27,500 nt of DNA from a virus. Positions within the stretch are counted from its first letter, which is position 1. Every line of letters starts with the position of its first letter. The notes beneath the pieces are model-generated. The model saw only the letters and a list, made by a program, of their open reading frames with translations. It was not told the origin of the DNA and searched no databases. Where the stretch lies: positions 1-27,500 of the IMG/VR virus record IMGVR_UViG_3300034418_007637. One strand, 5' to 3'. Made by a program: the position numbers and the translations under genes. Below, one piece after another: positions 16,184 to 23,128 of this stretch.

Positions 16184-16817
16184 ACTTTTTTAGTAATCCT
16201 TTTATATCGTGTGTCTTTGTATTAAAGTTGCTTTTATCGTGTATTCTGTGGTGAACCAATATATTAGTAACATTTATAAATGTACAATTTTTTTTCATTA
16301 ATGACAACCATAAATCAAAATCTTCTATCCCATCTATTTCTTCATTCCAACCATTTAATACTTCTCTACGTATTAAAGCTGATGTATTAGCTATTTGGTT
16401 TATCCCTCTGTTTGATTTTTCAACTATATCATTATTGCTTATAAATAATTTTGGCATCCCTAAATCTTCTCCATCTTCATTAATATATTCTATCATACTT
16501 CCAACAACATCTGAATCATCTAAATAAGGTAATTGAATTTCTAACTTATTTAACATCCATATATCATCATCATCTTGGATAGCTATGTAATCTCCTTTAG
16601 CTTCTTTTAATAACTTGTTTAATGTTCTACCCTTTCCTGCTTCTTTATACTTAAATATCCTTATCCTAGAATCTTCTATTTTAGGTATTATTATCTCACA
16701 ATCATTAAAGCCTATTAATAATTCTATATCTTTATAAGTCTGATTTAATACAGATAAAACAGCCTCTTTAAAATAGGTTGGGTTAGGGTTTCTTGTTGCT
16801 AGTAATACGCTAATCAT
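16173..16817 (-). CDS. GT2 family glycosyltransferase
   Basis: This 214-aa protein is a clear GT2 enzyme: it starts MISVLLATRNPNPTYFKEAV, then LSVLNQTYKDIELLIG, has the metal/donor site QDDDD at residues 81-85 and the catalytic ED in GIEDFDLWLSLM (165-166). It would transfer one sugar from a nucleotide donor with inversion. It overlaps the GT6 gene by four bases. There is no membrane span, so it acts in the cytoplasm or at the inner membrane face. Confidence 0.92.
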   Translation of the reverse strand: MISVLLATRNPNPTYFKEAVLSVLNQTYKDIELLIGFNDCEIIIPKIEDSRIRIFKYKEAGKGRTLNKLLKEAKGDYIAIQDDDDIWMLNKLEIQLPYLDDSDVVGSMIEYINEDGEDLGMPKLFISNNDIVEKSNRGINQIANTSALIRREVLNGWNEEIDGIEDFDLWLSLMKKNCTFINVTNILVHHRIHDKSNFNTKTHDIKGLLKKYGL

Positions 16818-17473
16818 TCCCTTATTTGTTTATGGTTCTTATCAAGCGCTAATATTTTGCTATTCTCGTTTTGCTCTTTCTCTGGTGTGCAATAATCTCT
16901 ACCTAATATAATACTTGGTCTTACTTCTGTTAAGTATTTATTGTAGTGTGTTTCATCGTGCCATCTTGCTACTATTCCGTTATTATTATCTTTATCTACT
17001 CTGCTTGCTATTTCTTCTGACATCTTTAAATAAGCCTCACTTGTACCACCTTGAAAACCACCACAACAATAAGGGTTTATTAAATTAGTATCTTCTAAAT
17101 ATGCTGTTGACTTTTCGTTTAATTCGTAAGTATTTTTTTTGCTTCTGCTTTCTGAATATGGATGTGTTATTGCTGTTAGTCCATCTCCTAGTATTTCATC
17201 TCCTACTTCTCCAACTACTAACATATCTGCATCTAAATAAAATAAGTAATCCATTTTAGATAATACATCTTTTTGTTTTATGAATTGGTGGTATCTCATT
17301 AACGTAGGATAAGGAAAAGGCTCGTGCTTCATATAAAATCCCATCATCTTATCAGAAAAATAATGTATAAAAACATTATGATTAACTAAAAAATATTTCT
17401 TAATAGAAGCCTCTAAAGCTGGTACAAACTTTGTATAACTTGCTGTGGCTATTATTAATATTCCTACATTCAT
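16814..17473 (-). CDS. GT6 family (ABO blood-group type) alpha-1,3-Gal/GalNAc transferase
   Basis: This 219-aa protein has every mark of family GT6: donor motif LDADM (DAD at 81-83, matching the human DVD), the substrate-selecting loop NPYCCGGFQGGT (133-144, matching YLGGFFGGS of the A enzyme), and WHDETHYNKYL (171-181, matching WHDESHLNKYL with catalytic Glu174). The family adds Gal or GalNAc in alpha-1,3 linkage, with retention, to a galactose acceptor; ABO enzymes need an alpha-1,2-fucose on it. It lacks the transmembrane stem of animal forms, as do bacterial members. The neighbouring GT11 could make its acceptor. Donor choice cannot be read safely; glycine at the position of human Gly268 leans to GalNAc. 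Confidence 0.9.
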   Translation of the reverse strand: MNVGILIIATASYTKFVPALEASIKKYFLVNHNVFIHYFSDKMMGFYMKHEPFPYPTLMRYHQFIKQKDVLSKMDYLFYLDADMLVVGEVGDEILGDGLTAITHPYSESRSKKNTYELNEKSTAYLEDTNLINPYCCGGFQGGTSEAYLKMSEEIASRVDKDNNNGIVARWHDETHYNKYLTEVRPSIILGRDYCTPEKEQNENSKILALDKNHKQIRE

Positions 17474-18063
17474 ATTTTATTTAATTCGTTATTTAGGCAC
17501 TTAACATAATCTTTTTCAGTAATAGGCATAGACATATAAGTACTACCATTATCTACACTAACACAAAAATTATGATTATTAACACCAAATTGTATTATAA
17601 CAAACTTATCATTTTTTGTGTAAAACCTATCATATCTACAAATATTTTTAACCCCCTTAATAATTATCTTATCTTTTTTTTTATAGTAAGAATCTCCAAA
17701 TATATTAAAACAAGGGTTCATAGCATTTAAAAAACCTATACTACCTATTTCCCAGCCATTTTCTACCAACCATCTTTCAAACCCAAAAACACCAGTGGCT
17801 ACTCCAGTAGAATTCTTTTTTATTATTTCATATTCTTTAGAGTTGAAGTAATTATAAAACTTTAAACTAACCTCATCCTTTGGTATTTCTTTATATGTTT
17901 CATAAGCCTTACCTACTTTATAGTTATTAAAACAAACATAACCACAATACCCTCTAAATAAATAGGTCTTTTTATTATTCTTAATAACACAGTCCTTTTT
18001 AGGCTTCCAGTAATAACCACCACCTTTTATATTTATAATATGCTCATTTATAAAACCACCCAT
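17470..18063 (-). CDS. Unrecognised protein of the glycan cluster
   Basis: The 197-aa product lies between GT11 and GT6 and is coupled to both (16-base and 4-base overlaps), so it probably acts in the same pathway. It is rich in Tyr, Lys and Asn. I recognise no known motif. A stretch near residues 82-112 (IIKKNSTGVATGVFGFERWL then GSIGF) faintly recalls the S/TG...G and GFxx elements of GT29/GT42-like sialyltransferase folds, but this is weak. It contains a run of nine A (lysine codons). It has no signal peptide or membrane span. Confidence 0.65.
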   Translation of the reverse strand: MGGFINEHIINIKGGGYYWKPKKDCVIKNNKKTYLFRGYCGYVCFNNYKVGKAYETYKEIPKDEVSLKFYNYFNSKEYEIIKKNSTGVATGVFGFERWLVENGWEIGSIGFLNAMNPCFNIFGDSYYKKKDKIIIKGVKNICRYDRFYTKNDKFVIIQFGVNNHNFCVSVDNGSTYMSMPITEKDYVKCLNNELNKI

Positions 18064-18695
18064 CCTTTACAATATAAATCTGATACATTAACATTTTCTT
18101 TACTTCCTGCAAACCACTTATCTGGTGCTATTACTATTTTATTAGGGGTTGGATTTAACCAAGCACCCCACCAACTGAATGATGAATTACTAATTATGTT
18201 GTGTTCGCAACGGCTCATTAATTCTAAATCTTCTCTTTCGTTTCCGTTTGATATTTCAAAAGGTAAATTCTCACTACACCATTGTTTATCATCTGTGAAT
18301 ACTATAAAATCATTATACCCTAAGTCTTTAAAATACTTAACTGCTTTTTTAATATACTCTAAAGTAACTACTGGATGACATTCTATATTACAATAATCCC
18401 CACGCCTTACGTGAATACTAATTTTATTTATTTGTTCTCTATTCCAATCCTTTGTAAAGTGTTTTATTATTTCTTCTTTGCAATGGCTAAAATATTTTTC
18501 ACTTTGAAAGTAACCACTTAAACAAAGGTTTTCCATATATGGAATTTCTCTATACTCAAAACAAGGCTCTTTATATATTGGTAATCCTTGTAAATTAAAT
18601 TCATAAGGCATATTATGTTTTAAAGCATAACCTATTGTGGCTGCCTCTTGAAACATTTGATTACCTAACCTACCTACGTAATTACAACTTACCAT
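18048..18695 (-). CDS. GT11 family alpha-1,2-fucosyltransferase
   Basis: All GT11 motifs are present: GRLGNQMFQEAA (8-19), IHVRRGDY (94-101) which is the donor-binding motif, FTDD (133-136), EREDLELM (153-160) and SNSSFSWWGAWLN (169-181). The enzyme transfers fucose from GDP-fucose to a terminal galactose in alpha-1,2 linkage, making the H-type structure. At 215 residues it is shorter than usual bacterial members (about 280-300), mainly in the region between the first and second motifs, but no motif is missing. It follows the GT25 gene with a 14-base overlap. GDP-fucose would come from the host, as no synthesis genes are visible. Confidence 0.94.
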   Translation of the reverse strand: MVSCNYVGRLGNQMFQEAATIGYALKHNMPYEFNLQGLPIYKEPCFEYREIPYMENLCLSGYFQSEKYFSHCKEEIIKHFTKDWNREQINKISIHVRRGDYCNIECHPVVTLEYIKKAVKYFKDLGYNDFIVFTDDKQWCSENLPFEISNGNEREDLELMSRCEHNIISNSSFSWWGAWLNPTPNKIVIAPDKWFAGSKENVNVSDLYCKGWVVL

Positions 18696-19287
18696 ATCTT
18701 AAATGTTGGTTATCAGTTTCCATTTGTACTAAATCGCTATACCCTGCTTTTTGCCAAGTTAACTCTGGGTATGATATAAAACAATTATTTTCTTTTTGAA
18801 ATTCTGTATAAAGAACATCTACTTTATAGGCTCTTTTTTCTAAATGCTTTATTAGCTTCTCTATTGAGTTAATATTTACTAAATAAGATTGTGTGCATAA
18901 AACATTATTAGCTATCTTTAAATGGTCCGAATAGTCTTTTATAGCATCTTCCCATAATAAAGAACCACCAAGAAAAAATAAATCCCAGTCTTTTGGTAGT
19001 TCGCATAATCTCTTAGTAAAGTTTTCCCAAAAGTTATCTCCAAATACACAATCATCTTCTAATATTAAAGCGTGTCCCTCTCCTTGTAATGCTAGTTTTA
19101 ATACTTCTAAATGACTTTCATAACACCCTAAAGCACCTTTCATTATCTTGCCTTCTACATTTGGGTATTTCTCCCTACCGTTTATTGCTTCAAATAATTT
19201 AAAATCTAACTTAACCTTATTACATTCTTTTGTAATATGTTGTAGTCTATCCTTTCTGTGCTTTAAGTTAATTACGTAAACCTGCAT
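18682..19287 (-). CDS. GT25 family glycosyltransferase (LPS galactosyltransferase type)
   Basis: The 201-aa protein shows the GT25 signatures: YVINLKHRKDR at residues 4-14, KGALGCYESHLEVLKLA at 50-66 and LILEDDC at 74-80, the metal-binding EDD. Bacterial members such as LgtB/LgtE and collagen-modifying types mostly add beta-linked galactose to an LPS or lipid acceptor. Here it would give the galactose on which the GT11 enzyme acts. It overlaps its neighbours by 14 and 20 bases. Galactose is the typical donor, but this is inference. Confidence 0.92.
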   Translation of the reverse strand: MQVYVINLKHRKDRLQHITKECNKVKLDFKLFEAINGREKYPNVEGKIMKGALGCYESHLEVLKLALQGEGHALILEDDCVFGDNFWENFTKRLCELPKDWDLFFLGGSLLWEDAIKDYSDHLKIANNVLCTQSYLVNINSIEKLIKHLEKRAYKVDVLYTEFQKENNCFISYPELTWQKAGYSDLVQMETDNQHLRYGKL

Positions 19288-19912
19288 AGTTGTTCATCTT
19301 TGAAATATGACCTTTGCGATGTTCACAAAGTGTGTCTTTTGCGTGGTACATATTATATCCTTTACTTAATAAATTTCTACTTATCTGCCCCCCTACTCCA
19401 CTACCTAATCTTTTTTCTCCTTCCCATCTATCTGGGTTTATATATCTTATGTTTACTTCTTCAAAAAACTTTCTTTCAGCTATAAAACATAAGTCATTCC
19501 ATTGTGATAATATAACATCTCCTTTTATTTTTGGTTGTAGATTAGTCCAACAAGGGGCTTTAATTCTATCATCACTCAACAAAGATAAACAAATCTTGCT
19601 ATTATCCAAAATTGATTCGTATAATTCTATTGATTTTTTTACAAAGTCTTTACATAACACAACATCATCGGGAATAAATATATAATAATCGTAATCGTAT
19701 TCATTTAATATAAAGTTAAATATTCTTTGAAACTTTCTCCAAGCGTTTTTCTTTCCGTAGTTTTTGCTAAACTGATAAAAATAAAAATCTCCAGTTAATC
19801 TAAAGTTGCTATTATCATCCCATACTACAACATCATATCCCTTTAATTGAGATAATGTTTCCTCTAGCATTTCTTTTCTATCGTAGCTTGTTATGTTAAT
19901 TAGAACATTCAT
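19268..19912 (-). CDS. GT2-like glycosyltransferase
   Basis: The 214-aa protein starts MNVLINITSYDRKEMLEETL, has VVVWDDNSN (28-36), and a donor/metal site IPDDV at 80-84, fitting a GT2-like GT-A fold. A later DRWEGEKRLGSGVGGQISRN segment is acceptor-like. No membrane span. It is the first enzyme of the glycan operon and overlaps the Fis-like gene by 17 bases. Substrate unknown. Confidence 0.72.
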   Translation of the reverse strand: MNVLINITSYDRKEMLEETLSQLKGYDVVVWDDNSNFRLTGDFYFYQFSKNYGKKNAWRKFQRIFNFILNEYDYDYYIFIPDDVVLCKDFVKKSIELYESILDNSKICLSLLSDDRIKAPCWTNLQPKIKGDVILSQWNDLCFIAERKFFEEVNIRYINPDRWEGEKRLGSGVGGQISRNLLSKGYNMYHAKDTLCEHRKGHISKMNNYAGLRN

Positions 19913-20087
19913 TCTCTATATTATGTTGAGCTAATTTATTATATAAGGTTCTTTCTGTTATTCCTAATATTAAAGCTGTTGTATTTCTTTTGTGTTTGAC
20001 TAATTTAGATATTTTTATTATATGGTTTCTTTCCATTAAGTTAAGGTTGAACTCTCCTTTGTAATCTTTTTCTGTAAATATATCCAT
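19896..20087 (-). CDS. Fis-type HTH DNA-binding protein
   Basis: The 63-aa protein ends in an HTH_8 (Fis/NtrC C-terminal) motif, about residues 18-57: ERNHIIKISKLVKHKRNTTA then LGITERTLYNKLAQHNI, the classic xLGI(T/S)xRTLYxKL pattern. It has no receiver or AAA+ domain. It could regulate late phage genes or the glycan run it directly precedes. The 10-base gap upstream and 17-base overlap downstream place it in the same transcript. Confidence 0.82.
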   Translation of the reverse strand: MDIFTEKDYKGEFNLNLMERNHIIKISKLVKHKRNTTALILGITERTLYNKLAQHNIENECSN

Positions 20088-20097
20088 TATTTTTTAA

Positions 20098-20547
20098 TTA
20101 CTCTTTTATTGTTAGTTCTTCTCCTGTTAATGCAAAGTAAAGGTTTTGTAGTTGGTGTACGTAATCTATTGTTTTTTCCTTTTGATAGTTTACGTATTTT
20201 TCATCATTCCATTTAAATTTATATCCTTTTGCGTAACTTCCCATTGCAATATATTCCCAATATATTATATCTAATTCTTTCCAATTTCTTTCGTCTTTAT
20301 AACCAAGTTTTTCATCTTTTGACTTATCAATTATCCTAAACGTCCTTTCGTTTATTTTTTCAAACCCAAACTTTATCAACCATTCTTCTGTTAGTGGTAT
20401 TGGTAATAAACATTCTGTAATATCATCAAATTCACTTGCCTTATAAATATCATAAGCATCTAATTGATAATCTTTATTTTCATAAATATTTTCTTTTACC
20501 AATACAACCCAATTTCCTATTCTTAAATCTGTTGCTTTTAATTCCAT
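20098..20547 (-). CDS. Conserved Bacteroidota phage protein
   Basis: The 149-aa protein has the pattern I recall from hypothetical proteins common in Bacteroidota phages: an N-terminal LRIGNWV, a central LLPIPLTEEWLIKFGFEK, and the C-terminal IDYVHQLQNLYFALTGEELT. It is acidic and soluble. Its function is unknown. It overlaps the next gene by ten bases and sits in the early/accessory run. Confidence 0.75.
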   Translation of the reverse strand: MELKATDLRIGNWVVLVKENIYENKDYQLDAYDIYKASEFDDITECLLPIPLTEEWLIKFGFEKINERTFRIIDKSKDEKLGYKDERNWKELDIIYWEYIAMGSYAKGYKFKWNDEKYVNYQKEKTIDYVHQLQNLYFALTGEELTIKE

Positions 20548-20957
20548 AGTTTTAATGCTTTATCTGTTAGGGTTAAATTGTAAGGTATTAAGTCTTCTAT
20601 TGTTTCGGTAGTGAATTTATCAATAATTATTTTAGGTAGCCTCCCATTATCTAAACACCCGTATGTACTTTGTAATCTTAAAAAATCACACTCGAATAAA
20701 CACAAGTCTTTTGCTTTTTGGTATTGTGTAACAGCTCTTTGTCTTGATGCTAAACTTGGGTAATCCATATTATATGGCTCTTCTAATAAATTCCCATCTT
20801 CATCACAAGGTATAAACATTCCTAATTCTAAAGGGCGTTTTAAAAAGTTGGCGTACTTGGTAATTCTATCTAAATTTTCTTTTGAATATGGCTCACTTGA
20901 TGCCTTATCCCATTTACCACTTAATACGAAGTCTGTCATTGAAATTAATTTATCCAT
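20538..20957 (-). CDS. Hypothetical phage protein
   Basis: The 139-aa product is soluble and mixed in composition, with LISMTDFVLSGKWDKASSE near the start, FLKRPLELGMFIPCDEDGN and ASRQRAVTQYQKAKDLCLFE in the middle. I recognise no enzyme motif. Similar short proteins occur in accessory regions of Bacteroidota phages. Its ATG overlaps the stop of the small membrane ORF upstream, and it overlaps the next gene. Confidence 0.7.
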   Translation of the reverse strand: MDKLISMTDFVLSGKWDKASSEPYSKENLDRITKYANFLKRPLELGMFIPCDEDGNLLEEPYNMDYPSLASRQRAVTQYQKAKDLCLFECDFLRLQSTYGCLDNGRLPKIIIDKFTTETIEDLIPYNLTLTDKALKLWN

Positions 20958-21048
20958 AATTCATAAGTATTAACAAGGCTAAAGTATAGCCTATAATTGT
21001 TCCTGTTAGTATTGCTAATAGTATTGTTATTTTAGTTGGTGATTTCAT
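20950..21048 (-). CDS. Tiny membrane protein (32 aa)
   Basis: The ORF reads MKSPTKITILLAILTGTIIG and on to LLILMNYG: a single transmembrane span with a short N-terminal basic stretch. Its TAA overlaps the ATG of the gene at 20957 (TATGGATAA), and an A-rich leader precedes its ATG. It is the first gene after the hairpin-filled gap. It could be a small membrane anchor or an exclusion protein. No family is recognised. Confidence 0.5.
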   Translation of the reverse strand: MKSPTKITILLAILTGTIIGYTLALLILMNYG

Positions 21049-21090
21049 TTATTTGTTTTGTATTATCTTTTTAACTTCTTGACTACACAC

Positions 21091-21190
21091 CCCACATTAA
21101 AACGTGGGATAACAGCCGATAATTTGCATTAAAACGCAAACTATCTTGGTGTTGTGCTTCATTAAAACGCCACTTCGTTAAGCACAACAC
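21091..21190 (-). repeat. Three hairpins sharing CATTAAAACG in the gap after the methyltransferase
   Basis: The 240-base gap 21049-21287 holds no gene. It contains three copies of CATTAAAACG (21095, 21127, 21160). The first two are loops of hairpins with different stems (CCCAC/GTGGG at 21091-21108; TTTGC/GCAAA at 21123-21140, extendable with GATA/TATC). The third lies in an 11-bp perfect stem GTGTTGTGCTT/AAGCACAACAC (21149-21190). The stems differ but the loop is constant. None has a T tract beyond it. Confidence 0.7.
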
Positions 21191-21214
21191 GCAATATAAA
21201 TAATGCTTAGTGTA

Positions 21215-21240
21215 GTGCTTCGATTTAACTTTTCTGCGTT
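21215..21240 (-). repeat. Duplicated 26-bp motif, copy A
   Basis: GTGCTTCG, seven bases, TTTTCTGCGT on the plus strand. The same arrangement with the same spacing stands at 22154-22178. Copy A is about 48 bases past the methyltransferase stop. Confidence 0.6.
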
Positions 21241-21287
21241 CATTCTTTTTCTTTTTTTGCCCACGCTCTTTTGCTTTTTCAAAGCAA

Positions 21288-22106
21288 TTAGGTAAACAAA
21301 TTATTCATTAATGGCTCTAATCTCTTTTCAATTATATCACAGTATTCTTTTGATATTTCGCTACCTATCCATTTTCTATTGGCACATATCGCAGTTTTTG
21401 CAACTGTACCACTCCCCATAAATGGGTCATAAATTAAATCGTTTTCATTGCTCCAACTTAAAATATGGTAGTAAGCTAAATATTCAGGAAATGTTGCAGG
21501 ATGCTCAAACGTAATTTTGTCTTTACTTCCTACCATAAACCCAGCAGGAATATACCAAATGTTTTCAGCAAGGCAATACATATCATCCTGTGCGTTTTGT
21601 AATCTTAAAACAGCTTTTTCATTTGGGTTTAATGTTTCACCATTTTTATTTCTGTATGTTTTCGATGCAACATTATCTGAAAATGATTTTTCGCTTTTCA
21701 ATTGTTTTAGTACCGGGTTAAATGTATTTGCTTTTCCTTTACTAAAAACAAACATATATTCAAATGCCTGTTGGTATCTTACATTTGACGGGAAAGGGGA
21801 AACTCTTTTGTAAATCATAGTATCGTGTAAATTAAAACCACATTCCATAAAATACAAAGCCTGTTTAAAACTTGTACCTGATTCACTACCATCTTTTGTA
21901 GCATCACCAACAACCCAAACAACATATCCGCCATTTTTTGTTACCCGGTATAATTCTTTCGCTACATTTTCAAAGTCAAAAGAATAACCGTTATAGTTTC
22001 TTAAATCATCATATGGCGGTGATGTTACAGTCAAATCAATAAAACAATCAGGCATCTTTGCCATTGTTTCCAAGTTACTCTCATTATAATTTACATTCGT
22101 TTCCAT
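21288..22106 (-). CDS. DNA methyltransferase (N4-cytosine/N6-adenine type)
   Basis: The 272-aa protein has catalytic motif IV TSPPYD (28-33) before the SAM-binding motif I DPFMGSGT (227-234), the beta-class order. A conserved GGYVVWVVGD strand and KRVSPFPSNVRYQQAFEYMF segment lie between. TSPPY points to N4-cytosine, though N6-adenine is possible. With no restriction enzyme beside it, it is probably an orphan enzyme protecting phage DNA from host restriction. It belongs to an island with the GP88-like gene, flanked by unusual repeats, and uses codons a little less AT-rich than its neighbours, which suggests recent import. Confidence 0.92.
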   Translation of the reverse strand: METNVNYNESNLETMAKMPDCFIDLTVTSPPYDDLRNYNGYSFDFENVAKELYRVTKNGGYVVWVVGDATKDGSESGTSFKQALYFMECGFNLHDTMIYKRVSPFPSNVRYQQAFEYMFVFSKGKANTFNPVLKQLKSEKSFSDNVASKTYRNKNGETLNPNEKAVLRLQNAQDDMYCLAENIWYIPAGFMVGSKDKITFEHPATFPEYLAYYHILSWSNENDLIYDPFMGSGTVAKTAICANRKWIGSEISKEYCDIIEKRLEPLMNNLFT

Positions 22107-22153
22107 ATTAAACTTTTTTAAAAACCCTCCCTAAAAAAAAAGAAAAAGGGTTC

Positions 22154-22178
22154 GTGCTTCGTATCTAATTTTCTGCGT
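22154..22178 (-). repeat. Duplicated 26-bp motif, copy B
   Basis: GTGCTTCG, seven bases, TTTTCTGCGT, matching copy A at 21215-21240. It lies about 41 bases past the stop of the GP88-like gene, the same relative position as copy A. The rest of the gap (22107-22218) is AT-rich, with an A9 tract, and contains no gene. Confidence 0.6.
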
Positions 22179-22218
22179 AATTTTCGCACTATTCATATTG
22201 CCACCGTTGTGTGTAATA

Positions 22219-22809
22219 CTATTTAGCGAAGTTATCCAATAAGCAAAAGTTTACATTAGGTTTTCTTGCTTCCCTATCCTTTTCGTCTATTGGTCTGCCA
22301 TTAGCGTGTTCCTTTTTCTTAATTATTTCAACGTTTTTAAGGTTATGCTTTTCAATTAGGTTATCATGCTTGCCACCTCTACTTGCTGTTAGTGTTAAGT
22401 TTGTAGGTATTTCACCCAATCTATTCACCCAATAGTTAACGCTTTTTGTATAAGCCCAAAACTCAACATCTTTATGCTCCGAACAAAGTTTTATCCACAT
22501 ATCAAAATACTCTTGTGAGTAAAAATCCCCACTCATGTGTATTCTAATATGCTTTGCCTTTGCTGGTATTTCTGGTATGCCTCCACCACGTAGAAAATCA
22601 AAGTTTTTCCACCTATGCTCACGTACTGCGGGGAATCTTTCCTGCATAGCTGAATAGCATCTGTATGCACTACTTTTATTATCAAACTTTCCAGTATCTC
22701 TATCTACTTTCACTAAACATTCAAGGGCAAATGGGCAACTAAATCCACTCGGTAAATTCCATTCATATACTATGCCGTCATAGTATTTTGTTTTCCTTAA
22801 AAACTTCAT
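22219..22809 (-). CDS. GP88-like phage protein
   Basis: The 196-aa protein resembles the GP88 (gene product 88) family: WNLPSGFSCPFALEC with Cys25 and Cys31, Cys51 in YRCYSAM, HIRIHMSGDFYSQEYFDMW (87-105) and WAYTKSVN (118-125). Family members occur in many phages; the function is not known to me. The conserved cysteines suggest a metal or cluster site. It precedes the methyltransferase in the repeat-flanked island, and the pair may have arrived together. Confidence 0.85.
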   Translation of the reverse strand: MKFLRKTKYYDGIVYEWNLPSGFSCPFALECLVKVDRDTGKFDNKSSAYRCYSAMQERFPAVREHRWKNFDFLRGGGIPEIPAKAKHIRIHMSGDFYSQEYFDMWIKLCSEHKDVEFWAYTKSVNYWVNRLGEIPTNLTLTASRGGKHDNLIEKHNLKNVEIIKKKEHANGRPIDEKDREARKPNVNFCLLDNFAK

Positions 22810-22854
22810 TCTATTTAATTTTATCTGTTAATAATCCGTACTATGCACAACAAC

Positions 22855-22884
22855 GTATAAAGCGCATTAAAACGCACCTTATAC
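22855..22884 (-). repeat. CATTAAAACG hairpin at the right border of the island
   Basis: CATTAAAACG (22865-22874) is again the loop of a hairpin, with imperfect arms GTATAAAGCGC and GCACCTTATAC. Further outside stand GCACAACAACG and CAATGCGTTATC, which are partly complementary. It is 26 bases past the stop at 22911, the fourth copy of the loop element. Confidence 0.65.
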
Positions 22885-22910
22885 AATGCGTTATCTTCTT
22901 CTTTCATAAT

Positions 22911-23114
22911 TCACACTTCTAATATTTTTAATCCATTTTCACTAAAATTTCTTGTTTCATACATTCCTGTTACTTCATTATAATATTCACCATATACATC
23001 AGTCCATTCAATTTTTTCCCCAAATATAATATTTTCTTTTTCAATAACGCTTAGTACTAATACACGCCTATCTGTTAGTACACACATATAAACTTCATTT
23101 TCTTTAATTTCCAT
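22911..23114 (-). CDS. Small hypothetical protein (67 aa)
   Basis: The product is acidic and beta-rich (VYMCVLTDRRVLVLSVIEKE at residues 8-27), like a small SH3- or KOW-style fold. It has no known motif. It follows the coiled-coil gene by 14 bases in the accessory run, and stops 26 bases before the border hairpin at 22884. Confidence 0.65.
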   Translation of the reverse strand: MEIKENEVYMCVLTDRRVLVLSVIEKENIIFGEKIEWTDVYGEYYNEVTGMYETRNFSENGLKILEV

Positions 23115-23128
23115 AATTCCTAATTTAA

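Noticed and set aside
21091-21190. CRISPR array
   Set aside because: The shared unit is only 10 bases, spacing is irregular (32-33 bases), flanking sequence is the paired stem of each unit rather than independent spacers, and no cas genes are present.
21091-21190. Tandem rho-independent terminators
   Set aside because: None of the hairpins is followed by a T run in the direction of transcription, and an 8-base AT-rich loop is constant, which terminators do not need.
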